64,000 bases of DNA from Plutella xylostella (taxonomy: Eukaryota; Arthropoda; Insecta; Lepidoptera; Plutellidae). Within the stretch, counting starts at the first letter, position 1; the number at the start of each line of letters is the position of its first letter. The translations under genes were made by a program, and so were the position numbers. The DNA is taken from contig NC_063998.1 in assembly GCF_932276165.1 (NCBI RefSeq), positions 4,910,501-4,974,500 of the forward strand, written 5' to 3'. This document shows, piece after piece, positions 56,301 to 64,000 of the stretch. Below the pieces are notes generated by a model. That model was given only the letters and a program-made list of their open reading frames with translations, did no database searches and was not told the DNA's origin.

Positions 56301-58102
56301 ACTACCCTGCCACTTAACAGTATGTGACCGTCAATGGTGGTGCTGGCAGATGCTTTAACCATAGCGGGTCCGTATATCTTAGTTGTTGATATACTTGAAA
56401 TGCTCACGTCAGGGCTATCTAAATCTTCACACCGTGCAAATGGTAAGTCATTGTTAACGCAATAGAATTTAAGATTGTCGGCGCTCTTTATGACAAGTAT
56501 ATGGGGTTGCTCGGTGAACGTTTGTCCAATTAGTAAGGGACAGTCCAGAAATTTATCTTCCACAACGTGACATATTATATCCGCATTTACGCCATCAACG
56601 CCCACAGTCACTTTTACACCGCCAAAAGAGCTGACAACGGTATTGCCAAAACCCTTTAATGGAGTTGGCGGTTGATCACAGACAAGCCCTAAAGACTTTG
56701 CGGTAGTATTCTGGATAAGTGAAACCTCACTTCCAAAATCTACGAAGGCTTTTGTCGGTACTTCATTAATCAGGCTCTCCTTAACAAATTTGGAATTAGA
56801 TTCGGATGTCATTATACGCATGGTTTTAGGAGCATTACCTTTACCGTCACTCTCCTGCTTGTATGTACAAGTATCTACGTTATGGCCGATCCGGCGGCAC
56901 TTGGTGCACATATTCAAGGGTTTTGGACACTTTAAATATGGGTGCCCTTTTTCTTTACAATTAAAGCAGAAAAGTTCTCGATTTGAATAAGGTGCGCTCC
57001 TATATTGTCTTTGATTTGTTTGGTTATTAGTGAACGATTCGACATTTTTGGATTTAAAATTAGAACGATCAAAATTTTGTGGCGCAGGAGTCTCCTTGTT
57101 TGTCATCAGAAAGTGAAGAAGTTGATCAGGTTGAGTACAACATAGAGCGTTAGCACTAGATCGCATAGTTTTATCATTTAACCCGTGGATAATACATTCC
57201 ACAGCGCGCTTGCCTTCAATATCACACCGATTTAACAAGGCCAACTTTTCGTAGTAATAAATCTCTAGGGGTTCATTGAATTTACTTCTTCTCTTAAGCA
57301 TGTCCTCCAGGGATTGGCCATAATTCTGCTCAAACGGGAAAGCGTTAAGTAATTTTTGTTGCCATTCGGCCCAGCTGAATAGTATAGAATTGAGGCTTTC
57401 ATACCACAACTTAGCCAATCCTTGGAGCTTCTGCATTGAGAAATGTATGGTCGTTTTCTCATCCCAGCCATAGACAGTGGCACACTCATTTACTTTTTTA
57501 ATCCAAATATCGATTCTTTGACCCTTTGACGAAGGGTCAAAATCAGGAAGGATATTTTGGTGATTGATATTATTTGAATGTGATGAAGTCGGCACGGTCA
57601 ATGGCTGGGATTGCCTGAATGAATTAATAATGGACATAAGGTCCTTAGAGGTAAACGTTGGACTATCTGACCTGCCGCAGCCCTTCAGTCTTGGTGTGCG
57701 ATGCTCGTCGCGCTGATCTTCTCGGGAGCGTTGGATCTCCGGTTCACGCTCGCGGAGGTTGCTTCTCTCGCGGACGCTGTTGACATGCCCTGCATCACGC
57801 TCACGATGACGCACTTCCTCACATCGGTGACGGCTGCGTGACTCTCTTTGCGTCACGCTATCTCGGCGGTGACTGCGCTCTCGACGCAGCTCATCCTCGA
57901 GTGTGCGTACTCGTTCGCGCTGCAACTCCAGCTCTTGCAGTCGCCTCAGCTCAGGGGTACGCAGCCGGCTGCGACTTCGGTAGTCTTGGCTTGCCCGACG
58001 GGTGCGGCTGCGACTGCGCCTCTGGGACTCCCGGCTGGGACCCGCTTCTCTTCGGTCAGGCGTTGTTAGGCGCCTCCGCGAAGCATCGTCGCCTTCAGGC
58101 AT
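53315..58102 (-). CDS. Gypsy Gag-Pol polyprotein
   Basis: Single frame of about 1595 aa from the Met at 58100-58102 (MPEGDDASRR); the frame stays open upstream, but that part lies in the leader repeat and has no domain. In order: an Arg/Ser-rich N-terminus with a coiled-coil-like Arg/Glu stretch; gag core; two zinc knuckles near residues 375-415 (CFNCKEKGHPYLKC, CTKCRRIGHNVDTC); aspartic protease near 455 with VDFGSEVSLI, where Phe replaces the usual Ser/Thr after Asp; reverse transcriptase with YIDDVLIYG near 875; RNase H (HTDASKVGVGG) near 1020; integrase with an HHCC zinc site near 1235-1275 and a DDE core (LHIDHLGPF, later VERYNRTI near 1393); and a GPY/F-type end (IPSYIGPFRV). No frameshift or stop is needed between gag and pol. 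No internal stops. Confidence 0.93.
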   Translation of the reverse strand: MPEGDDASRRRLTTPDRREAGPSRESQRRSRSRTRRASQDYRSRSRLRTPELRRLQELELQRERVRTLEDELRRERSHRRDSVTQRESRSRHRCEEVRHRERDAGHVNSVRERSNLREREPEIQRSREDQRDEHRTPRLKGCGRSDSPTFTSKDLMSIINSFRQSQPLTVPTSSHSNNINHQNILPDFDPSSKGQRIDIWIKKVNECATVYGWDEKTTIHFSMQKLQGLAKLWYESLNSILFSWAEWQQKLLNAFPFEQNYGQSLEDMLKRRSKFNEPLEIYYYEKLALLNRCDIEGKRAVECIIHGLNDKTMRSSANALCCTQPDQLLHFLMTNKETPAPQNFDRSNFKSKNVESFTNNQTNQRQYRSAPYSNRELFCFNCKEKGHPYLKCPKPLNMCTKCRRIGHNVDTCTYKQESDGKGNAPKTMRIMTSESNSKFVKESLINEVPTKAFVDFGSEVSLIQNTTAKSLGLVCDQPPTPLKGFGNTVVSSFGGVKVTVGVDGVNADIICHVVEDKFLDCPLLIGQTFTEQPHILVIKSADNLKFYCVNNDLPFARCEDLDSPDVSISSISTTKIYGPAMVKASASTTIDGHILLSGRVVGKPNHEFALTGGVYQVKLGQLYVHLTPLTESCVIGEGDVLSRGTRIQVVKRICSDPTDLTGHEGSTIDSSKVHVGDGVDGNQKQRLLELLTKYKHCFAESLKDLGCTSLTEMNIELNSKRPVVYRPYRLSHQERDQVRTMVADMLDAGIVRESVSEYASPIILVRKKDGKQRLCVDYRLLNSVTVKERYPMPVIEDELARLSGQAYFITLDLASGYYQVPIAEESKPLTSFVTPDGQYEFNRMLFGLANAPAVFQRLMNKVLGSSRFTEATAYIDDVLIYGKSVEECLERLENVLKLIERANLTLNLAKCDFLQSQINYLGYEISVAGVRPGDKKIESVVNFPRPTNPHSVRKFLGLVGYFRKFIRNFAALSFPLNKLLKKDVDWSWTDEQETSFMTLKDQLVGRPILAIYDPEAETELHTDASKVGVGGILMQRRNGDDTFRPVAYYSRQTSPEEKNFHAYELETLAVVSSLKKFRVYLLGKSFKVVTDCSALRSTFSKRDLIPRIARWWLLLQEYQCTIEYRAGAKMSHVDALSRNPAVDDSTTDAVSDTYPSVMTISGDDWLQTLQLGDSELSRIRDILSHDMDAEGLKYIRDNYLIKDDKLYRYLNGDKNNIRWVVPKGARWQICRMNHDEIGHFSVEKTLERIKKTYWFAKMSKFVKKYVQACLECAYSKKCSTNEGLLHSINKVKVPFNTLHIDHLGPFVRSKRGNCYLLVIVDSFTKFTFIKPVRNTKSQTTIRVLDDIFYTFRNPDRIISDRGTSFTSYTFKHFCSEKGIRHVLNAVACPRANGQVERYNRTILSSLTAQNLNFDEKDWDDKVGRVQWGINNTCHKATGRTPAEVMFGPQMNSEIRPILNEVVREAQEDENLTTIRENVKDKIDDDQHKQKQRYDKNRCPARIYSEGELVKITRTSFSNDGKSKKLIPSYIGPFRVVSALGNDRYRVAAIPGLNSTKNKRKTTVASDRMMPWVHVAALNVNESGEESDQDDNLSDK

Positions 58103-58174
58103 CGTATTCGGCACTCGAAACAAAGAAAAACAAACGATATTGAGTAAAAAAAATAGGTTAATCACGCAAATTAG

Positions 58175-58436
58175 CAAAAGTGTGGGTATCTCGAAAACGG
58201 TGCGTCGTAGCTCAAAAATAATGAAATTTTTGCCCCCCTTTTGCAACCCACCATATAGCAATCGTTGCCATAGAATCTGTCATAAAAACTGTCAAATGTC
58301 AAATATTTAACAAAAGTGCGGGTATCTCGAAAACGGTGCGTCGTAGCTCAAAAATAATGAAATTTTTGTCCACCTTTTACAATCCCTTTCGTCATAAACC
58401 ATATAATATGTCATAAAAACTGTCAAATGTCAAATA
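58175..58436 (-). repeat. Tandem duplication in the gypsy leader
   Basis: Two adjacent copies (58175-58310 and 58311-about 58436) share GGGTATCTCGAAAACGGTGC, CGTCGTAGCTCAAAAATAAT and TGTCATAAAAACTGTCAAAT. They lie in the 5' leader between the 5' LTR and gag, the usual place of packaging and translation signals. Confidence 0.85.
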
Positions 58437-58591
58437 AACTGTCTATTAACTTCAAAGAATGGACCTTTCTCAGCTTTGCTCAACCACGTGTTTAATTTCG
58501 GTATATTGAATTGTCAAAACTAATAGAACTGTATTTTGCAAAAAGTGTAAAAACATAATAAAATAAACGTGTGTACTTACCACTTCTGAAG

Positions 58592-58851
58592 TATAAGAAA
58601 ATCCCAGGACACTGCTACCGTGAAACCAGTAAAACGCACAAGTATAGGTAAACCGTTATTATTCAAATACTTTGACCAGAACTCAGACGTCTGTTCTCGT
58701 TGCGTGCTCCAAACAAAGTGACCTGCCAGCCAATCGTTCAGCCTTTATATAGCAAACTCTTCGCCGTGCGATATTGCTGTTAGCTTTATTTTGTGAACAA
58801 ATACAGATGCTTAAATGAAAAACAAAGTGTGAAATAGCCTAAAACCTAACA
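58592..58851 (-). repeat. 5' LTR of the gypsy element
   Basis: Reads identically to the 3' LTR. Immediately downstream in the sense direction is CTTCAGAAGTGGTAAGTACA. TGG begins 8 nt inside, so a tRNA primer site there is possible, and GTAAGT resembles a splice donor; neither is secure. Confidence 0.92.
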
Positions 58852-58855
58852 CTAT

Positions 58856-59512
58856 TTAAACGAGAGGCTTTAGATGCTGTAAACAGATTCATAATGTCCA
58901 CAATGCATACGCAGACATGCTGTAACAGCAAACTGCCTAGCTCAGACATTCTCTCGGACTCCCCCATTCATGAGGGTACACCCGAGTCCGCGTTGTTCTA
59001 TGCCCCTATTACTATTACATAAAATGGACAAACACAACATCTACTAATCTATAAAATTCTAAGATCTGACCATGACATACATAAGGTCTGTTTACTTGAA
59101 TATTAAATTATTATTCGATACATAAGTGAATACCCGTATGCATCTTTGAAGTAGATTACTAAATTGATGACTAGGTTTTGCCCGAGAGCTTCACTTTGCC
59201 TTAGCTCTGGTAGTTCATGGATCAGAATAAGAAGCGGCTTATCTCCTCATCAGCCTCACAACACTTCATTCAAAACAATCATTTCAGATACATTAAGAGA
59301 CCCTCGTGTGGGTCCATTATTGTCATGTAGGGAAAGATGAACAGACAGACTTTCGCGTTCATTTCGCGTATTATTACAGTATGGATAATTATAACGTTAA
59401 CTTCACTATCATTATTTTCATTCAAATTAATGTTGGTAGTTGCAACATGTAAACATTTAAATAAAAACGACTTTTATGAAATAAGTTTCATAACTCTGAG
59501 TAAATAGGCACA
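58856..59512. other. Spacer upstream of protease G
   Basis: No gene is recognised. The presumed promoter of G lies here, but I see no TATAAAAG-type box like those of A-D; TAAATAAAAAC at 59458 is a weak candidate. Confidence 0.5.
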
Positions 59513-61346
59513 ATGAAGAGTCTCATTATTACCTCATTGTTAGTAACAGCCATTTCAGCTCAAGATGGAACAGAAGATTTAGAACAATATGACATATCTT
59601 CATTTAAATACCACGAAAGAATTGGTATCCCTGAAGCTGCGTTAATTAAAATTGCTGAGGAAGAAATAAATAAGCACCCTTCTAAAATAGTTGGTGGAAC
59701 CCTAGCTAAAGCTGGATCATTCCCCTATCAAGTAAGTAAATTTAGTTGCGTTTATCGTGAAATTTTAAATGTTTATTTTTATATTGTGTAGATTATATTT
59801 GTCAGGCTGGTTTACTAATAACAACAGAAGAGGATAGGACATCCATGTGCGGTGCTAGTTTGTTGTCTAACACCCGGCTGGTGACGGCAGCGCACTGCTG
59901 GTGGGACGGAGACAGGAGAGCCAAGAGGCTCGAGGTCATCCTCGGCTCCACACAACTGTTCCATGGAGGCACCAGGGTTGTCACCAAGAACGTCACCATG
60001 CATCCCAAATGGAAACCCAGCAGGGTGCAGAATGACGTGGCCATTATTGTTATTCCTTGGGTGGATTTTAATGGTAAGCATGAGGTCCAGAATATCTGGA
60101 AGTAGTAAAAGGATAGATAGATTGATACTAAAATAAAATATTGTTTCAGATCAAATAAGGAGCATTGCATTACCTTTTGGTTTTAGTCAAGACTTTGCCG
60201 GGTCGAAAGCCGTTGCATCAGGATTTGGAGTTAGGAGACGGGGTAAGAGCGAAGTACTATTCCTCTAAATCTTTGTCAATATATAACTATTCAGAATGTA
60301 TCATCCTCGATGTACCTATCATGCAAAATTATCACTCGTTTCACCCAGGCGAGGAATGGACGGAAGACCAGTCGGTGAAGTTCGTATGGCTGCAGGTGAT
60401 CAGCAACAAAGTCTGCAAGGAGACTTACCCGACGGTGGTGAGGTCCAGCAACATCTGCACGAGCGGCGTGGGGACGGTGGGCACGTGTGCTGGGGACTCC
60501 GGCGGACCCCTCGCGTTGGAAGCAAATGGCACTAGGTACTTGGTAAGTTAAGCTTTGAGGTTTTACTATCATCATCATCATGTCATTCTGTGATGCACGA
60601 TCACCTTCCTGTTCCCTATTATACGTCCGGTGCACCCTTGGGGGTCACCTTGACTAGCTCTAGCATTTTTACGGGTATGCTGGCTGAAAAGATGATCCAT
60701 AAAATAATCATCAGCATTATATAATCCAAACCCTGCCGCCTACCTATATAGTTAAGGCATTTGCGAGTCAAGGCGTCACATCCTGTCATGCCTAATTACT
60801 TGACTATCGTGTCATCAGATTCAAAGATACCAATTTACATTACAGATTGGCATCAGCTCATTTAGCTCTGACCGTGGTTGCCACAAGAAGCGGCCTAGTG
60901 TTTACGCTCGTGTAACTGTCTACATGTCGTGGATCAAAGAGCGTCTATAGTGCTTCGCACCATATTCCGAATACATTAGTTTTGATGTATTAAGATTATC
61001 CTTTCATTCCAATGCCATTTATCAGTAGATATTTTAGTAAAGACCTTTTATTATTGTCGCTCTTCCATGCTGCTTATGTCCACCGCTTAACTCTTATTTT
61101 AGGGATAATACGATACGATACGCTACACATAAACGCAATTATCTCTTATTATCCGTGATCTACCACCACAACCTTCAATATTTTGTTAATATCTACATAA
61201 TCAAGTACCTATATATTTAATAATGTATTTATTCTTTCCAGATCGGCATCGTGTCTTTCGGCTCTGCTCGCGGGTGCCACACGCGGCGACCGAGCGCGTA
61301 CTCTCGCGTCACTTACTATCTAAAGTGGATTAATGCTCGCCTGTAA
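59513..61346 (+). CDS. Protease G: diverged chymotrypsin-like S1A serine protease
   Basis: Predicted 292 aa secreted protease on the opposite strand to A-F. Exons: 59513-59731, 59806-60073, 60150-60242, 60349-60542, 61242-61346; GT-AG, phases as in the other genes. Leader MKSLIITSLLVTAISA, a longer propeptide ending PSK/IVGG (Lys instead of Arg). Triad TAAHCW, VQNDVAI, GDSGGP; Gly189 with Ala192 (VGTCAGDS), Gly216 (SFGSARGC). Exon 3 is one codon short. Coding sequence is less GC-rich than the tandem genes, suggesting older divergence. An alternative last exon of the same length lies upstream in intron 4 (60846-60950). AATAAA follows the distal stop at 61436-61441. The gypsy element separates G from F. 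Confidence 0.9.
60846..60950 (+). CDS. Alternative terminal exon of protease G
   Basis: A 105 nt open segment preceded by the acceptor TTACAG, in the phase needed to join exon 4 and ending in TAG, encodes ISSFSSDRGCHKKRPSVYAR and ends SWIKERL. It has the same length as and clear similarity to the distal terminal exon (61242-61346). It carries the Cys220 equivalent. At position 216 Ser replaces Gly, so a protein ending here would have a different pocket rim. No AATAAA was seen before the distal exon, so use of this exon would need a variant signal or the distal poly(A) site. It could also be a relic exon of a partial gene duplication. Confidence 0.75.
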   Translation: MGISSFSSDRGCHKKRPSVYARVTVYMSWIKERL

Positions 61347-61435
61347 ACTTTTCACTTGTACAGGGTGGAACTTTATCCGTGACCGACCCGAAGTCAGGCC
61401 AATGTTTGTCTAACCCTTACGGACCAGTTGTGTGT

Positions 61436-61441
61436 AATAAA
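61436..61441 (+). terminator. Poly(A) signal of protease G
   Basis: AATAAA 90 nt after the distal stop codon, followed by an A-rich stretch. Confidence 0.75.
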
Positions 61442-62655
61442 AAAAATCAAATGCTGTTTGTTAAACCATTTAACTATCGCTTTGTGGTACGGTCGTTTAA
61501 ACTATTTCAAAATTATTATTAGCTAGATGTTATATTTCGGAAAAATAACCATTCTTTGGATCTATCAGTGATAAAATTTTACTCTGTAAAACAGTATAAA
61601 TGCCTGTCGTCGCAAGTCCACAGCCTGAATAAAACAAAAAGCGGTTTGATTCTGAATTGCAAATGAAAATAGCAGGCGCTTGTTAAAATACAACATTGCA
61701 GGAACTGACAAAAATATACAGTGAAGTGAAGGGAGTGTACCTACACTGTACCTACCCCCACTTACGTTTGGGAACAGACTACAATGATCTACGAAAGATT
61801 GCATCTTTGAACTCTAATAAATTTATTTCAATTTAATAATAGCTTAGTAATGTTCATGTTACTACGTTGACGTTACAACAACCTAACCAATTTGTTTTTT
61901 AAAAAATTAGGTAGTTTAAAAAAAATCAATGATGAAATTATGTGGTTATCCTTTGGTATAGAAAATTATCATTGGCACATCGATGAATAGGATATAAGTG
62001 TTAAAACATAACTTTTTCATACATTTCGGAATTCGTCGATGATCCTACACTGTAATTAGTAATCTTACGGAATTCTGACAGTTATCAATTTTAGACAAAT
62101 CAGAGATCACAAACCTTTTTGGGCTGGGCACTTTTTCAATACGAGTCTGGACATCTGAGACTATAATATATTTTTTTAGTCCTTGTATCCATTTTATTAA
62201 GTGCGGCGCTCCAAATTAAAAGGGGATTTACCTACGGTGAGAAATAATTACCGTACCTAAATATATTACAAACAGTGAAAAATACAATTAAAGATAATCT
62301 CAATTATCTTATATAATCATCGCTGTCGTAGAAAATATATCTAAAAACAACTAGTAATTCTTTTTGAAACGGTAGCCGTAGTACGCCGATGTCAGGCCGA
62401 TGTTCGTATTTGAATAGAGGTGAAAAAAGAGATGTCGCTCTATAAAATTTTATTGTGTGCACTGACTGGCTTGCGTGTCGTCACAGCAAACTGTGCGTCT
62501 AAAATGTGCGGTGGTGGTACCAAATTAGCGATACAGGTGAAATTGTGTCAGCGACTCATCACTGGGAGTAAGACAGCAGAACACGTTTACCCCATCGGTC
62601 ATCGGTTCTTCGACAGATGTGACCAGCCCATTGCCACTTAAGCTTACTAACTCGG
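61442..62655. other. Gene-free region downstream of protease G
   Basis: AT-rich sequence with no recognisable gene. A small frame at 62420-62641 has a hydrophobic start but no similarity I can name and no splice partner. Confidence 0.5.
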
Positions 62656-62659
62656 TGAG

Positions 62660-63040
62660 CTATGTCGGTGACTTTAGTTCTCTGTCAGATTACTTCGTTC
62701 CGGATGCGATCTTTCAGAGAGACTCCAAGCATAGCTCTTTCCATAGCTCGCTGAGTGACCTTCAGTTTGTGAACCAGTCCCACAGTAAGTGTCCACGTTT
62801 TAGCCCCATAGGTCATAACCGGTAGGACACACTGATCAAAGACTTTCGTCTTGAGACTTTGTGGTATGGGCGACGAGAAGACTTGACGAAGTTTGCCAAA
62901 TGCTGCCCAGCCCAATTGTATTCTTCTATTTACCTCTGATTGGAAGTTGTTTCTACCCAGCTGGAGAGTCTGTCCAATCGCATCCAGTGGCGTGCTTTGG
63001 GAGGGAATACGTCCAGCAGTGAACTGCTATAGGTATGACG
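62660..63040. pseudogene. Rearranged RTE-type LINE fragments
   Basis: 62660-62960 on the minus strand encodes NRRIQLGWAAFGKLRQVF, VLPVMTYGAKTW and RAMERAMLGVSLKDRIRN, the C-terminal region of the LINE family. From about 62970 the sequence switches to the plus-strand 3' end of the same family (CGTCCAGCAGTGAACTGC then a GATGATGGG tail). The head-to-head join shows a rearrangement. It is not functional. Confidence 0.8.
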
Positions 63041-63080
63041 ATGGATGGGTGATGATGGGTTTGTTTATTAAAATCTCTAC

Positions 63081-63485
63081 CTAATCATCACTAATATCAT
63101 CATCATCATCAGTATCTTCATCATCAGCATCGCTGACATTAATTATTAGAGATTCTGTAACTCTGTCAATAAAATCGTCGGGAGTGCACATCTTATCTTC
63201 CTCTTTTATTGTGTGGCGGATGCATTCTTGCCATTTCTCAGGAGTTACATTTTTTATACCTTCTAGTAATAGTTTTTTAACTTCCGCCATTTTGTAGGTT
63301 GTGTTGTGTCTTGCGACATGCCCCTTCACTTGAGCCCACACCAATTCTATAGGGTTTAGCTCACAATGATATGGGGGCAGTCTAAGCACAGTGATGCCTT
63401 GTGCTGCGGCCATTTCGTCCACTAAACACTTTTGGTATTTGTGTTTCTCCTGACCCACAATTTCCAACAAATTCACCTTTAACAT
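63081..63485 (-). pseudogene. Tc1/mariner-related DDE transposase, C-terminal part
   Basis: The 134 open codons contain LPPYHCELNPIELVWAQVKG, the segment around the final catalytic Glu of IS630/Tc1/mariner-type DDE transposases. They end in a strongly acidic tail (DADDEDTDDDDDISDD), a feature of a widespread insect family. The N-terminal DNA-binding half and first Asp are missing: the frame is cut where SINE sequence starts at 63486. The N-terminal remnant in intron 4 of protease A may belong to the same family. Confidence 0.8.
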
Positions 63486-63590
63486 TCAAAGAACTCATTG
63501 TTACCTATATGTCAGCGCCGAGATTCGAACCCGCATCTCTTGCTTGAAAAGCGGGCGCTTACCCGACTGAGCCAGTTGGACTCGCACAGT
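63486..63590 (-). mobile_element. tRNA-like SINE head
   Basis: On the minus strand TGGCTCAGTCGGGTAAGCGC and GATGCGGGTTCGAATC match the tRNA-like head of the SINE at 13390-14806. The usual SINE body and tail are absent, so it is truncated. It abuts the broken transposase. Confidence 0.65.
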
Positions 63591-63654
63591 GAGTGTTCCG
63601 TACAAGTATACTTAATTACCTGAGGTAGTTTTCCTTTTAATTTCATCATAATTA

Positions 63655-63785
63655 TGTACATCTACACGAAATATCAGCTTGATATCTTTACCCGTTTCCG
63701 AGAAAAAAGGTGGTGACAACAAAGTGTGATCCTATAAGGGTTCCTTTTTTTTTCCTTTTGAGGTACGGAATCCTCAAAAAAAATA
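63655..63785 (-). repeat. Dispersed repeat copy
   Basis: CGAAATATCAGCTTGATATC and the following CTTTACCCGTTTC block match the segment inside both TTAA elements (9775-9995 and 25165-25380). No TTAA-flanked ends are visible in this window for this copy. Confidence 0.7.
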
Positions 63786-64000
63786 GTGACAATCGGATCA
63801 ATCGTTTCGGAGATATGCGTGGACAAACATACATACCAACAAGCATATAAACGTACATAGGTACATAAACATTTATAAAATTTTGAATATTTGTTTATTA
63901 GCCCTAATACTCGTATATTGTCATATGTCAATATGGTGCAGTTCCAATAATCTTACATACATACCGAACATATTATATGTACTTACCGAATAGACAATCT

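Larger units (their letters stand above)
52120..58851 (-). mobile_element. Ty3/gypsy-type LTR retrotransposon, complete
   Basis: The element is 6.7 kb on the minus strand, with 260 bp LTRs at 58592-58851 (5') and 52120-52379 (3') that read as identical. CTAT is duplicated on both sides (52116-52119 and 58852-58855). Between them are a leader with a tandem repeat, one gag-pol frame (53315-58102) and a 900 bp non-coding 3' region with hairpins. There is no env-like frame. Identical LTRs and an uninterrupted frame indicate a very recent insertion that may still be active. Confidence 0.93.

Noticed and set aside
58103..58261. Upstream extension of the gypsy frame (54 extra codons)
   Set aside because: It covers the leader tandem repeat, encodes a hydrophobic stretch not expected in Gag, and a good Met follows at 58102.

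Overview
The window looks like nuclear DNA of a lepidopteran (moth or butterfly). It is AT-rich and full of nested transposable elements. It carries a tandem family of digestive chymotrypsin-like serine proteases whose five-exon structure and N-terminal leaders are typical of lepidopteran midgut genes. No prokaryotic features were seen, and no organism name can be fixed from the sequence alone.

Genes: seven apparently intact S1A protease genes were reassembled by hand from splice sites and codon phase. Six are on the minus strand: A 18987-21955, B 35669-37248, C 39521-41255, D 43268-45052, E 45639-47777 and F 48845-51497. One, G, is on the plus strand (59513-61346). All share one architecture: a signal peptide plus propeptide exon, a catalytic His/Asp exon, a 93-96 nt exon, a catalytic Ser exon, and a terminal exon of exactly 105 nt. 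A-D form one subfamily and E-F another; G is the most diverged. B, C and D are recent tandem copies that share promoters, 3' UTRs and flanking spacers; a dead LINE lies upstream of both B and C. G carries two candidate terminal exons.

Mobile elements: 1-9164 holds no gene I can support. At 9169-15892 and 23941-29637 lie two inverted copies of a TTAA-flanked (piggyBac-type) non-coding element. They bracket gene A and are loaded with nested LINEs, SINEs, hairpin elements and a 2.6 kb element carrying a repeated 12-mer. A complete Mutator-like (MULE) transposon with about 331 bp inverted repeats, a 9 bp target duplication and an open FLYWCH-MULE transposase frame sits at 29709-33839. A young Ty3/gypsy retrotransposon with two 260 bp LTRs that look identical and one uninterrupted gag-pol frame sits at 52120-58851, between F and G. 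RTE-type LINE relics, a Tc1/mariner derivative, SINEs and a truncated transposase complete the picture.

Most interesting: (1) between pol and the 3' LTR of the gypsy element is an array of seven short hairpins with one conserved loop and covarying stems; every single-base mismatch on the plus strand becomes a G-U wobble in the element's own RNA sense. (2) Gene G has a duplicated 105 nt last exon that would change the substrate pocket. (3) There is a TIR-bounded element with about 17 copies of a 12-mer. (4) The 3' UTR of gene D is chimeric, marking an unequal crossover. All percentages, expression and family names beyond what is stated would need searches I could not run.
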